A stretch of 64,000 nucleotides of DNA from Timema cristinae (GCA_039000515.1 JBCFYV010000024.1:38862035-38926034); one strand, 5' to 3'. Positions 23,832-35,160 are shown, numbered from the stretch's first letter. Program-made: numbers and translations. The notes: a model not told the origin generated them from the sequence alone.

Positions 23832-23982
23832 AATTTTAGAGAAAATTTACCCGCATTTATGTGGAGAAATAGTGACTAGCCATTAAAGAAAAACCTTTTT
23901 TTTCTCTGGGAATCAAACCCTGATCTCCACATCACCAGCAATCCAGTCTAACACGATAGTGACTATGCAACACCCGGTGACT
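23832..23982 (-). mobile_element. SINE-B-like remnant, minus
   Basis: TTTACCCGCATTTATGTGGA gives the reverse body, AATCAAACCCTGATCTCC the reverse B box, and the end CAACACCCGGTGAC the head. Tail absent. Confidence 0.6.
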
Positions 23983-24009
23983 AAAATTGCCAAAACTAAA
24001 AAAAAAAGC

Positions 24010-24215
24010 TCTAGGGGTAAAATGGTCAAAAGCGTCGGACTCACAAAATACAAAATTTCATGTTGATAGAAAGGTTGAGGGTTTGAATATCGGTGTGCTA
24101 CAATAGTGATAACTTGACACTCTTGAATTCTAATTACAGTTTTCCAAGGTCCCTTTCACACTAGTGTGGGTGCATTTTTTAACCAACTTGTAACATCTAT
24201 TCTCCTTATCTTTAT
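24010..24215 (+). mobile_element. tRNA-derived repeat remnant, plus
   Basis: CTCTAGGGGTAAAATGGTCA then GAGGGTTTGAATATC look like A and B boxes; a body fragment (CTTTCACACTAGTGTGGGTG) follows. Diverged; could be SINE-A or SINE-B related. Confidence 0.45.
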
Positions 24216-24275
24216 TCGTGTATAAAGGTACTTCTGATAATAGCTAATTTAGAATATTTAAATAAATTGAAAACC

Positions 24276-24417
24276 AACACCTGGACACGGGAATCGAGCT
24301 CGGGGAAAATATGAGCGAAGAATAACTCCGAGCACGGGACGATCCCTGGATAGTTCAGTGGTAGAGCACATCTTCGCTAAGCCAAAGTTTATGGGTTCAA
24401 TACCCGTGTCCAGGTGT
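24276..24417 (+). repeat. tRNA-like palindromic repeat (family C)
   Basis: Plus-strand tRNA-like core CCTGGATAGTTCAGTGGTAG with T-arm ATGGGTTCAATACCCGT and 3' GTCCAGG, able to form a 7-bp acceptor stem. The left flank ACACCTGGACACGGGAATCG is an inverted copy of the 3' end (CCCGTGTCCAGGTGT), so the whole unit folds back. The anticodon arm is poor, so probably not a working tRNA. Confidence 0.6.
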
Positions 24418-25380
24418 CATTTTTCCATCTATTCGAATATGATTAAGATATGTCCAATTACCGTTGTTATTATTATAATCCTTCATTCATCAAGCCTTGC
24501 TTTACATAATATATCCATTCTAATTTAGTATTGCTAACTTTAATTTCCATCCATTCCTGATATTTATTAGCATATCTATATTTAAAATCATATTCATATA
24601 ATTCGGTATCTATTCCCGTATCATGTATTTAAATGTATAATTAAATTTCACATTTGCTAATTTTATATAATGCCATGGGACAGAAAAATATTCCGTGTGA
24701 GACCATAATTACAGGCATTATATGCTCAAACCATTTACTTCAAATGGTAGGTAGGGTACAATATTTACATTACTAATAGCCATAGGTGTGCGCAGGTATA
24801 ATATTTAGTGGAGGGTCAAAAATAGTGGTGGACATATTTTAGCCACGAATGACTATAACCAATATTACTGCCGAGGGAACTGCAGGTCTTGTGGATAAAA
24901 GCTTTTTCTTCGCTCTTTCTCGGTTAACTATTTCCAAATCTCCTAGCTTCTAGATATATCAGAATGAGGTGTACTGGATTGAAAGTTATCCAGTAGCAAC
25001 ATCAATGAGCCAGCGTTGCAAAATGTGTCATATTTTAGGGGAGATTGACAACACAAAAACTAGATGACGACAACGGTGTTTCCTTATAGTAACCATGCAG
25101 CGCCCTCAAAAATGATATATAGATGTTTAGGAAGGGGGGGGTGCATAGATAAAATTAGGCCACTTTTACCCATTAACAAATATGTTTATAGGATCCACAC
25201 GCTTATGCATAAAAATAGGCCTGTTTAACCATGAATAAATATTTATTTCGACATTTTGAGGATAAAGTCAAGAATTTCAAACATATTACTTTGAATTCTT
25301 AAATTTATTTTCTGCTGATTTAATCATGAGATGAGAATATTGTATTGTAGTATGAGGAGATCTCACACTAACATTTAAAT
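24418..25380. other. Unassigned spacer
   Basis: No supported feature. Confidence 0.4.
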
Positions 25381-25384
25381 GGCT

Positions 25385-25730
25385 CGTAGAGATCCTGCTA
25401 ATACAGGAACTAACCGAGTACAGGAACTGGCCCTGAGTATAGGAACTAAGTTAGCTATTATGAGTACTAGCTCTGAGTAAGAGCACTATCTCTTAGTATA
25501 GGAAACTAGTCTTAGTATGGATACTGGCTCCGAGTAATGGTATTAGCTGTGAGTGAGGGTACTAGCTCTTAGTACAGGAACTAGTTCTTAATATAGGTAC
25601 TAGCTCTGAGTAAGGATACTGGCTCTGAGCAAGGGTATTAATACCTATTACAGGAATTAGCTCTGTTTACCGGTAATACCTATGAGTACAGGAATCACCT
25701 TGGTATGGTTACTAGCTATGTTACACCACA
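25385..25730. repeat. Degenerate 22-bp minisatellite
   Basis: About fifteen imperfect units related to GTACTAGCTCTGAGTAAGGA plus TA. Units vary by substitutions and a few short indels; no open frame is kept. Confidence 0.8.
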
Positions 25731-25741
25731 AAACCGAAATT

Positions 25742-26382
25742 GGCCACTTCATAAATTAGACAATTCTCTACCCATACCGTGAACTGGCTTCTTTGCTTGT
25801 CCGTTTCACGGACGGGACGAAAACTCAAACGGTTCATGAACTGGTCAGCTCCAAAAATTACCCAATCATTCATGAACTGGACGATATTTTTGCCCAATCC
25901 ATAAAATGGACAAGCGAATAGTACGTTTAGTCCAAGCCTTTAATTGTTTTAGAATGAAAAAACTATGTTTAGCTAAGTTGGGCTAAAAATTAAATAGCCA
26001 AAGTTATTTTATTTATTTTAGGGGGATTTACTCGAATCTAGATATCATATTCTGAAAATTTAAATATGACACCTGGGTACAGGGATCAGGATTCCTGGAT
26101 AGCTCATTGGTTAGAGTTTTGACACACTAAGCCAAAGGTTTCGGGTCGATTCCCGTGTCCAGCTGTCATACATCAATTTTTCAGAATAAGTTGGTCTAGT
26201 TTATAATTCTTAATATACAATATCTGAAAACGAGTTTCAGATAAGCTTTTAGTAGTAGGACAATAATTTCCATTTCATGAAATGGGCAGGAGTTTGTGTA
26301 ATTTTTGCCCAGTTAGTGAAATGGTCAAGAGAAAAGGCTAGTTCACGATATGGATATAAATTTGACCAATCCGTGAATTGGT
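25742..26382. mobile_element. Inverted-repeat element with subterminal repeats, interrupted
   Basis: Left arm (CCCATACCGTGAACTGGCTT, then GTCCGTTTCAC and CAAAAATTACCCAATC) is mirrored on the right (inverse of GTTCACGATATGG, TGGTCAAG and GTAATTTTTGCCCAG). Short GTGAACTGG-like motifs repeat within both arms. The interior contains the tRNA-like unit at 26062-26172. Non-coding. Confidence 0.6.
26062..26172 (+). repeat. tRNA-like palindromic repeat (family C)
   Basis: TCCTGGATAGCTCATTGGTT then CGGGTCGATTCCCGTGTCCA form a tRNA-like body. Outer TGACACCTGG and CCAGCTGTCA are inverted. CACACTAAGCCAAAGG is shared with the copies at 24276 and 33778. Confidence 0.6.
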
Positions 26383-26399
26383 CTGTCTCACTAATATAA

Positions 26400-27134
26400 T
26401 TTTATATATATACAAAACTAAAAATTATCGTTAGAAACATCCTTGGTAAAGTATACTTAAGAAATGTTAGATAGTTACATTATTAATGACTTTTAATGGT
26501 AATTTACCATGCTCTTTCCGAGAAATTGCTTGAGAATATCCTTAAAAACCATATTCTTTCTGTATACTAGGATTATTATAAATTTTCTCGTAGCCCGTAA
26601 TAGCAGTGAAAGAAAGGTGCTTCAAAAAATAAAGAGAAATAGTAAAAAAAAACAGTCTGAGGTAAAATAAAAATGGATCTCTGTTGGACCACACCCTCAC
26701 AATGTCTTCAATCATTTTAACTCCCTTACCCTCCCCAAAAACACATCTACCTTCCCAATTCTTCCCATGAGGCGTTACAAGCCCCCCCCCCCCCTCCCTT
26801 CCCCTTCTCTTATCGGCCCAACTTTATCTACCCTCTTTATCATTTTCTTCCTCCGACATCTTCACTCTATTAGTGTCATGTTCCGTTGTCTTCTGAGCGA
26901 CCGGGGACTTATAACGGTCAGCGGTCAGGGTTTTAGTAGAAAGCGCAGATTCGGAAAATAGGGAGAGAAAAAACTGTCTTGATGTTCCCAAGTTTGATCA
27001 GTCCACCATATTCAGTCATTTGAGTTTTTCAGATATTTAAAAAAAAATATTTATAAGTTCATTAATTACTAGTTATGAGGATCATAAGACACCTAGAACT
27101 ATCGAATCCTTTAAGTTCTTAAGGGTGTGGTTTA
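26400..27134. other. Unassigned spacer
   Basis: A pyrimidine-rich block at 26690-26850 (C12 run then CCTTCCCCTTCTC) gives a 64-codon frame with no recognised features. Confidence 0.35.
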
Positions 27135-27568
27135 AGGGGACGCGAGAAAAGGCCAATGATTTAGTTATTTTTATAGCAAAACATTTCTTTGTTCAAAATA
27201 AATAAACTATTGCTCCAGTAACAACGTTTAGCTTAGTTTAACTCTTACCATTACACATTAGCGTAAGTGCGTATAACCCGACCGGGTAGTAAGACGTGGT
27301 GCTAATAATAAAGTTTGATTCGTATGATAATATCAACAGTTTCTGTGTCAATGAGTCTCCTGTAGTTAAAAGACTTTTTTTCTCTCTTCATTTAAAAAGT
27401 TTGTCATCTAATGTCACTATACTCATGACAAGTATTAAAGAACACTGTTGACATCATTGTGTGAAGAAAATTAAACTATGTTTCTACTGGAGTAATATTG
27501 TATTTATTTTGTTCTAAAAAGGGTGTTATAAAAACTGCAAAAACACTTACCTTTTCTAGCGTCCCCTA
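27135..27568. mobile_element. Foldback family K-366, interrupted by SINE-A
   Basis: Ends AGGGGACGCGAGAAAAGG and CCTTTTCTAGCGTCCCCT are inverted. Inner arms (CCAGTAACAACG, ATAATATCAACAG against GTTGACATCATTG, GAAGAAAATTAAACTATG) match the family at 49838. A SINE-A fragment sits in the left arm at 27245-27310. Confidence 0.8.
27245..27310 (+). mobile_element. SINE-A 3' fragment nested in a foldback element
   Basis: Only the last 66 bp: CTTACCATTACACATTAGCG, then ACCCGACCGGGTAGTAAGA and the AAT end. Flanks AGTTTAACTC and AGTTTGATTCG are a plausible imperfect target duplication. Confidence 0.8.
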
Positions 27569-27654
27569 TATCTCCACCGTAAGGAGATCTGAGGATTTAA
27601 AAAAATATATATATTTGAGTCAAGATGAAAAAAAATTGTGTGTTATTATATTTG

Positions 27655-28085
27655 ACTAGCCCCCTTTTCCCGTAAAAAATATTGTCAAGAATCCTGTAAA
27701 ACAAAGCTTCAAATCATCCATCATGTCAATATAAAAACAAAACATTTTTACTTTTTTTTGAAAATACAGTCCTACCATCACTGTATAGCCCCTCCCTCTT
27801 TTATCCTCCCTCCTATTTTCATCTCATTCCTCTTTCCTCCCCCCTTCAACCCCACTTTCCCTTCAACTACTTTTTTTTTTCAACGACTTTATAATATACT
27901 ATCGACATTTTTATGAGGAATAAATTAATTTTTCAAAATAAAATATAGCCTATGCTACTCGCTGATAATGTATCTTTATATTGGTGAAAGAATTTTTTTA
28001 AATCGGTCTAGTAGTTTGAGTTTATCCATTACAAACAAAAAATCTAATCTTTCCTCTTTATAATATTAGTATATAAGTATAGATT
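27655..28085 (+). mobile_element. RTE-type LINE 3' end (family F, copy 2)
   Basis: Starts ACTAGCCCCCTTTTCCCG. The end reads GATAATGTATCTTTATATTG, GTGAAAGAATTTTTTTAAAT, CGGTCTAGTAGTTTGAG, ACAAACAAAAAATC and ATAATATTAGTATATAAG. This terminal order is the classic 3' end of RTE-clade LINEs and their SINEs. No open frame; a CT-rich block at 27780-27880 is inserted or expanded. Confidence 0.75.
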
Positions 28086-28498
28086 GGTCCTATAGTGTAG
28101 AGCTTTAATACTTATTTTCTTAATTTTTTACTTCCCTAACACAATTTAAATTGTAGTACAAACTAAACAACCATACTCCAGACAAGTAGTTTAACATTTA
28201 ATTGTATGACTGTGATAACGAATACATTTTAACAAAAACATAAAACGGACCGTTATCAAATACAAGCTTTATTGATTTTGGTTTTTTCAAGATATGTATT
28301 AGAATTTTAGATTTGGTACTTGTAGGAGTAATGAATATTTGAATTGTAAACTACTTTATTTAGGTACCACCCTATTTAATAATCTTACTATATTTATCTT
28401 GCTAATGAAGCTACGACAGGCGTAGCCAGCCGGCAGTGGAAAATATGTAACTCGAATAAAAAACTTACCAGGCCATAGGCTGGTAACAGGAATAGATG
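28086..28498. other. AT-rich unassigned spacer
   Basis: No feature recognised. Confidence 0.4.
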
Positions 28499-28510
28499 TA
28501 AAGTAAAACT

Positions 28511-28800
28511 GGTGATCTGGTTGTCTAGGGGTAAGGTGTTAGACTTCTGTGCTGGCGGCCGGGGTTCAATCCTCGGTCCCGGAGCAAATTTATCTGATTA
28601 CCAAACCCTTCCTCACCTCTGACAGGACGTGTATATCAACTTGTGAATGTGGGGAATGCCAGGCCTCCACTGGGTTCGGATTCACGTTAAACTGTAGGTC
28701 CTTCATTTCATCTCACAATCACCCTACCATTACATATTAGCGTAAGTGCGTATAAACCGAATGGGTAGTAAGACGCGGTGCTAATAATAATAATAATAAA
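28511..28800 (+). mobile_element. SINE-A, full length, long subfamily
   Basis: Head GGTGATCTGGTTGTCTAGGG, B box GGTTCAATCC, body and tail. Target duplication TAAAGTAAAACT (12 bp) at 28499-28510 and 28801-28812. Confidence 0.95.
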
Positions 28801-28949
28801 TAAAGTAAAACTATATCTATCCTATACAACACAACTAAAATTATTGAAGAAAATAATTTAAATAGTTTAAAATATAAGAATATATTTTAAAATCCTATAA
28901 TGACTTTTTTTTTTTTCACAAATGAGCAAAGTCACCGTCCCTTAGTATC

Positions 28950-29135
28950 CGTTCGAGCAGAACGCCAAGCTAGTGGAAAATATGGAATTTAGGAGAGGTG
29001 TATCCTCATTCGTGGGGATGGTGAATGGGAAAACAAATATGAAAACAAACCCAACCACACCAAACCATGATTCGAGCCTCTTTATCCCTGTCACACCAGA
29101 AAGAAGCGTTAGACCACTCTACCACCGATGCAGAC
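28950..29135 (-). mobile_element. tRNA-derived SINE-B-like copy, minus
   Basis: Reverse head ACCACTCTACCACCGATG (A box GGTGGTAGAGTGGTCTAACG on the minus strand) and reverse B box CCATGATTCGAGCC; body GGTGTATCCTCATTCGTGG. Tail lost or replaced by the GTCACCGTCC region. Confidence 0.6.
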
Positions 29136-29279
29136 TTTTTTTTAAATGGAGTGGAATTAAAAATTTACAGAATTAATAATGTTCATGTAACAATGTATAT
29201 TATTTTGTTATACTTATCTGAATATAGTATTGATCTTAGGCAGAGAATGTGTTATATATGGAATGTGTGTTTGTAAACT

Positions 29280-29340
29280 CAGTTTGTGTATATATGTATA
29301 TCTTTATGTGTACATATATATGTATATACACATATATAGT
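29280..29340. repeat. TATATG-rich simple repeat
   Basis: Alternating TATG and TATA leading directly into the minisatellite. Confidence 0.7.
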
Positions 29341-29372
29341 CCTCCACGTATGTTGTTGTATATATAGTGTCC

Positions 29373-29664
29373 GTGTGTATGTCTCGGCGTGTATGTCTCA
29401 GCGTGTATGTCTCAGCGTGTATTTCTCAGCGTGTATGTCCAGCGTGTATGTCTCAGGTGTATGTTCAGCGTGTTTTGTCTCAGCGTTGTATTGTCTCAGC
29501 GTGTATTCTCAGCTTTGTATGTTTTTCCCAGCGTGTATGTCTCAGCGTGTATGTCTTAGCGTGTATGTCTTAGCGTGTATGTCTTAGCGTGTATGTCTTA
29601 GCGTGTATGTCTTAGCGTGTATGTCTTAGCGTGTATGTCTTAGCGTGTATGTCTTAGCGTGTAT
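29373..29664. repeat. 14-bp minisatellite with a unit switch
   Basis: About twenty copies of GTGTATGTCTCAGC. The left half uses the CTCAGC form and carries many indels; from about 29553 the array changes to eight perfect CTTAGC units in phase. Flanked by (TG)n at 29670-29700. Open frames through it are translations of the repeat. Confidence 0.95.
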
Positions 29665-29889
29665 ATTTAATGTGTGTGTGTGCGTGTGCGCGCGTTTGTG
29701 CATAGAGAATAGTTTTGGTCCAAACATTAAATATATTTTAATTAATTTGTTGCCATGATTATTATTTTTGAATTCTTATTCATTAAATACTTTAAAATTT
29801 TGTAAATAGCTCTTTCCAACATGGGGACATGGGAGGTGCCTCACAGTTTCATAGTTAAAAGAAAGTGGTTCCCATTTTTAAGTTAAAAC

Positions 29890-30180
29890 GATGGTGACCT
29901 TGTGGTCTAGGGTAAGGTGTCGGACTTCTATGCTGGCGGTCGGGGTTTAATCCTTGGTCCCGGCACAGATTTATCTGATTACCAAACCCTTCCTTCACCT
30001 CTGACAAGACATCTTGTGAATGTGGGGAATGCCAGGCCTCCACCGTGGTTCGGATCCCACGTTAAACTGTAGGTCCTCCATTTCATCTCACAATCACCCT
30101 ACCATTACACATTAGCGTAAGTGCGTATAACCCGAATGGGTAGTAAGACGCGGTGCTAATAATATAATAATTAATAATAA
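29890..30180 (+). mobile_element. SINE-A, full length, short subfamily
   Basis: Head GGTGACCTTGTGGTCTAGGG, complete body, tail and extended AAT-like end. Target duplication TAAGTTAAAAC at 29879-29889 and 30181-30191. Confidence 0.95.
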
Positions 30181-30191
30181 TAAGTTAAAAC

Positions 30192-30779
30192 AAGTATGCA
30201 AGTATATTTGTTAGGTCAAACCCTCCCTAACTATCCATTTGAAACAAAAATTGTAGATCCATGTTTTTAAATATTCTAATTTTCAAAATTCACTAATAAG
30301 TTAACTACCCTGAGTTCAAGGGCTAGAATAAGAACAAATGTTTAATGTGCTGAGCTATAGGCATATAAAATCTAAATAACAAATTTGTACAAAAGACATC
30401 AAATTATTTGGATCCAGGCTCAGGGACAGACGGATGGATGGACGGGAATAAAGAATTTGAAAACCAACTACTTTGGGTTCAAGATCACATAAAAAATGGA
30501 AATAAATCAATCCCAAAGTCGAAAATTGTCATGATTCTTTTCTCTTTAAATGAGAAAACAAAAACACTATTATTTGTTTGTTTTTAAGTTTAATAATCAG
30601 TTTATGTTATTATATTTACAAAATTATGCTTGTATTATATAATTTAAAATATTTATTAAGTATATTTTACTCCTTAGCAAGTATTGTTAATTTTGTCGGC
30701 TATTTAGTGTAATTCGAGTTTTCGATCATTCAAGATGGGCCCGGTCTGATTAAACCTAAAATATATGGGCCTTACTGTA
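30192..30779. other. AT-rich unassigned spacer
   Basis: Contains GACGGATGGATGGACGGG near 30427, a short GATG-like repeat. Nothing else recognised. Confidence 0.4.
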
Positions 30780-30785
30780 CTAGAG

Positions 30786-30934
30786 TCCAACACTATCGCT
30801 TAGTCGGTAGCGTACCTATCTACTCAGCTAAGGGTACCGGTTTCGATTACTAGCATGGCCGAAAAATGTATTATTGGTGAAATTTATATTTACCCCTTTT
30901 CACAGTGATAAATTAACGACCTTGGGCTGTATGT
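30786..30934 (+). repeat. tRNA-like repeat (family E), interrupted by SINE-A
   Basis: CTATCGCTTAGTCGGTAGCG and CCGGTTTCGATTACTAGCAT are A- and B-box-like. The following GGCCGAAAAATGTATTATTG and TGGGCTGTATGTTGTGTC resemble the copy at 34985-35160. The SINE-A at 30947 cut it; sequence resumes at 31247. Confidence 0.55.
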
Positions 30935-30946
30935 TGTGTCTGTTCT

Positions 30947-31234
30947 TATTATTATTATTATTATTATTAGCACCGCATCTTACTACCCGTTCGGGTTGTA
31001 CGCACTTACGCTAAGGGTGATTGTTAGATTAAAGGAGGACCTACAGTTTAAAGTTGAATCCGAACCACGGTGGAGGCCTGGCATTCCACACATTCACAAG
31101 TTTTGATTAATACAAGTCTTGTCAGAGGTGAAGGAAGGGTTTGTTGATCAGATAAATATGTGCCAGCACCGAGGATTGAGCCCCGGCCGCCAGCATAGAA
31201 GTCCGACACCTTACCCCTAGACCACCAGGTTATC
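30947..31234 (-). mobile_element. SINE-A, full length, long subfamily
   Basis: Minus copy with a 12-bp target duplication TGTGTCTGTTCT at 30935-30946 and 31235-31246. A small deletion removes the GTAATGGTA part near the tail. Confidence 0.94.
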
Positions 31235-31246
31235 TGTGTCTGTTCT

Positions 31247-32090
31247 AGATTTAGGTTTGTTTATAAGTCTTGTACTGATATAATCAGTCGGTTTAGAAAG
31301 CGCACGTTAAATACCACAAATAATAAAAAGAGGATCACGACGTTTTTATTTTTTCATCACAACAGCTATAAAATATTCTAGGGATAGAAATGAAATAGCT
31401 TTACAATGTTTCTATTATTATTGATTGAATGTTTTAATACTCTGGAAAAGTGTTGTATAAAAAACTTAAAACTAATTAAATTATTTCTTTCAAATAGTCC
31501 CTATATAAAGAGATGCATTCGTACATACACTCCCTGAGCACTGAAGTACGAATTGGTCACTTTATTGCACAAGACTGTACTTGTAAAACAAGCCTTCCTT
31601 ATCCACGTCAAAAAAATATGCAAACTAGAAAAAAAAATGCACATAATCTGTTCGCAGCCTTTTTAATTCTGTGTTGAGATGAATAACAATGTGTGTTTTC
31701 AAAATGTAAACCACAATATTTATGTAGGTATTTTTTTCTCTATTTTTTTACCATTAGTTTTTCTTTTGTTGGTATTATCTTTCTATTTCCATACAAGAGA
31801 TGCCATCTAACTACTTATGTACACTGAAATTAGCTTCTATAGAGAAAAAATATATACTTTAGAACTCGTGAGGTTAATAACCATGGAAATTATGAAAATA
31901 CATATATTTTATATTATTCTGATAAAAAAATGAAATTGTAAATTAAAGTTATAAGGATCTTTTTAGTATGTTATATTTAAAAATTTCTTCACTTATTCCA
32001 TTCAAAAATAGTCAATTTAGATAAAGCCTACTTAATAAATAAAATTACGTTGGCGCCTGTTAACCTTTCACTCAAACGTCACTACACCGA
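31247..32090. other. AT-rich unassigned spacer
   Basis: No feature recognised. Confidence 0.4.
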
Positions 32091-32365
32091 TAGACATAAC
32101 GTATATGTTCAGTTAACATTGAGATTAATTTAAATTTACTTCATCATTTTGTTTCAATGTGATGGACGCAAAACACCACTTTTGGCTTTTTTCTAAGATA
32201 TTCCTCTTTCAAGTAAAAAAAAAAAGCTATTCTTATCTAGCTGAAACTTCACATAGACATAACTTGGATGTCTGATTAACAGATAAGCTAATTAAAATTT
32301 ACGTCTGCCATTTCGTTTCAAGTTGGCCGCTACACAACACTACATTTTTTACTTTTTCTCAGCTT
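32090..32365. repeat. Diverged direct duplication, about 163-bp period
   Basis: Two segments (about 32094-32194 and 32257-32360) share GACATAAC, ATGTTCAGTTAACA against ATGTCTGATTAACA, AAATTTACTTCATCATTTT against AAATTTACGTCTGCCATTT, and the CACTTTT or CATTTTT end. An old tandem duplication, or two copies of one repeat. Confidence 0.55.
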
Positions 32366-32535
32366 CTGTTAGCCGTAATTTTACTGGTCCTTAGTATAGA
32401 TTCGTATTATAAAACAGATCCCGTGCTAATAGCAGGTGGTTATATTAACATATAACAAATTCTATAAGTTAATTGAAAAAGGTGTTTAAATTATTTCTGT
32501 AAATTTTATCATAATCTACATATTATAGTATGCAA

Positions 32536-32840
32536 ATATTTTTTTCTTTTCACTTTCTCACGACCCCTTGGGCTGAGAAAGTATTGTGATTATCAAGAAA
32601 TTTTAATTTGAGATTTTAATGGATACGGTATTGACGTTCCATGACTTACTGAACCGGAAAAGTTGTTTTTTCAACACCGTTTGTCTGTCTGTCTATACCT
32701 TAGTCTAGCGCCGAGATTTTTTTACCGATCGAACATTAAAATTGGTATTTAGTTGAATTAGAAATTAAGGGTAGTTTACAAGTCAAAAAGAGAAATAGTG
32801 TACTTTCCTAAAATATGTTGTAACATTTTTGATTAAAATT
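32536..32840 (-). repeat. Dispersed repeat G, copy 2 (minus)
   Basis: CTGAGAAAGTATTGTGATTA, TTGACGTTCCATGACTTACT, GAACCGGAAAAGTTG and GTCTGTCTGTCTATACC are the inverse of the end block of 22795-23165 and 60640-60975. Confidence 0.7.
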
Positions 32841-33777
32841 AATATCTGAGCACTGTTTACATACAAAATGGCACCTCTCATTACACAATAAAATGACTGA
32901 TGATATTTTATATCAGCGTAAATTTCCAATTTTCATCATACCTCCACAACTATATGGGATACGAAATTACTTACAATTTAATTTATTATAAAAATATTAG
33001 TAAGTATACTATTTTTATTTAAAAAAAATATTTATAAAACATTCTAACAAATATTTTCGAATTATAATATTTAAAAAAATATATATATAAACCTTATAAA
33101 TTTGTTGAAAACATATCTTGAGGCAAATAGTGAAAACAAACTACATACCTGCATTACAACATCAATAGGATTCACGTTGAATTTATGACTTAAAAATAAT
33201 GAACTTTTACACGTTATTGATGTTTTTTTTATTCAACTTTGAATGTGCTCTTTTATTTAATTTGAATATTAGTTATTTGATCATGTGTCAAAAGCATTAA
33301 TCGTGGAAATACAAATAGTAAATTAAAAAAATATGAAAAAGGGTACATTAAATGCGAGAAAAAATGTAATTTAAAAAAGGATATACCATACTAAATGTTT
33401 CAAATGGTTTTTATTAACGCCACGCATAGCTGCCAACATGGACAATCTAAATATATTAATTGGGTAAGGACGGATTTGTACCCTCATTTTCCAGAAGAAA
33501 AACCCGTATTTATAAAAAACTTAATACCCCAATATTGATTCAATCCTAAGCCTCCCAATCAACAGTAAATGATACAAGTGAGTTTGACCTTAAGTTTGCG
33601 TTCTCCCTGATAAGGTTTTGATGTTTGAAGAAGAAATTTCAAATTGTCTAACTGATGACTTATTATACTTTAATTCCACTGAGTTGTCTATTACTATTAG
33701 TGATTTTTGCTATAAACATAAAGATTAAAGAAAAGTGTGGTAATAAATATAATATAAGATTCAATAAAGTGAAAAAT
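32841..33777. other. AT-rich unassigned spacer
   Basis: No feature recognised; a 72-codon frame at 33655 runs into the following repeat. Confidence 0.4.
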
Positions 33778-33946
33778 TACATCTTGGTCACGGGAATCGA
33801 AATCTGGGTCATTGACTTTGTCACAACAAAATGTCTACCAGAGAGCCATCCTCATTCATCTCGTATCTCATAGGATGGCTCAAGTGATGGACACTCAAAG
33901 CCAAAGGTCTTGGGTTCAATTCTAGTATCCAGGTTGTTATTTTTCA
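33778..33946 (+). repeat. tRNA-like palindromic repeat (family C)
   Basis: Left CTTGGTCACGGGAATCGAAA is an inverted, diverged form of the right TTGGGTTCAATTCTAGTATC plus CAGG. The core has GGATGGCTCAAGTGATGG and CTCAAAGCCAAAGGTC. Same order as the copies at 24276 and 26062. Confidence 0.55.
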
Positions 33947-34984
33947 CTTATGTGAATTTTATTGATCCATTAGAAATTTACCTGCGTCTAATAATCGCAC
34001 ATCAGTTTGTGATGTATATGAATTTTTAAAAACGGCATGTATAGGTTTTTACTAAATTAAATTTAATTAAAATATATTTGGCCTGTGCAATATAGTAGGG
34101 TAATTATACAGGGTGCCAAATAATTATACATGCATAAATCTCATATGTATACGATATTTTTTATTCAATACGAGATTGGTTTAATCTAAAATCATATTTA
34201 ATTGTTTTTAATAGAAAATGTATTAAAAATATTATATTTAGGCATACTTTATAAACCAAAGACATTCCATGCTATGGTACATACAAAATATAACAATAGT
34301 TTATTAAAATGTAATAGAGAAATGTTTTTAATATAATTCGCAATTCTAAGTGTGTTTGTGTTTGCGAATATGTGTGTGATGGATTTGATGTGCTATGGGA
34401 ATGGAGGGGATGGGAGTATAACGCCAAATTTAGGATTTGTACACTAAATAAATTGAAACAATAGTTGCTCGGTAAACCTAAACTCCAGTTTTTAGAAATT
34501 ACTGGTAATCTGATCAGGGGGAGAAAAATTAGATAAACTGCTTTTATTCGTATCTTGAAGTTTATAATAATAAAGAGGATATTCCCGTAGAATATCACCA
34601 GGTCCGTTGACCTCACTTAGAAGTTCATTGACATGCTTTGTTCAAAAACATCAATATCCGATCATACCAATGTCTACATTAGTTAGATCCTACAGGATCC
34701 TATTCCCAACGTATTTATTGATCGTGTGTGTATAATCAGTAGTTATTGTACAATCAGTGAAATTGGTCAGGGGTTTTTGATAAAATATTGAGAGCATTTC
34801 AACATTTAACACATTCTGTATTGAATTAATAAAATCACAAGCCCCGGTTTAGGGATTTGTCTGACAAAGTGAGATAATTTCAACATTTAATTGATTTACT
34901 AACGCATTTATAGAATGACAGAGATTTAAAGCTGAATTATATCCCTCTTTCTGGTTCCTATATTTCTCCCTTTGTGTCCTATTT
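33947..34984. other. AT-rich unassigned spacer with a lone transposon-like end
   Basis: ACAGGGTGCCAAATAATTAT at about 34109 resembles a mariner-type terminal repeat, but no partner end was found. The rest is empty. Confidence 0.35.
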
Positions 34985-35160
34985 GACCGATATATTATCT
35001 CAGTAGAGGTTCTGTATGCCAAACTAAAGGTCTTGGTTTCGATTTCCGGCATGGATGAAAAAATTATCATTTGTGAAATTAGGACTCCATTTACAGTGAA
35101 GAAACAATGGTCTGGAGACTGGGTGTTGTGTCTTAGGACCAATTATTTTAGTGTTTTGTG
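34985..35160 (+). repeat. tRNA-like repeat (family E)
   Basis: TATTATCTCAGTAGAGGTTC and TTGGTTTCGATTTCCGGCAT are the box regions; GGATGAAAAAATTATCATTT and GACTGGGTGTTGTGTCTTAG align with the copy at 30786. Confidence 0.55.

Noticed and set aside
24357..24417. Functional tRNA gene
   Set aside because: Acceptor and T arms pair, but the anticodon arm does not, and diverged repeated copies with inverted flanks exist.
29249..29587. Repetitive Ser/Val/Cys-rich frame as a secreted or silk-like protein
   Set aside because: It is the 14-bp minisatellite translated; indels break all frames and the preceding sequence is TATATG repeat.
29373..29664. CRISPR-like array
   Set aside because: Units are contiguous without unique spacers, and the genome is eukaryotic.
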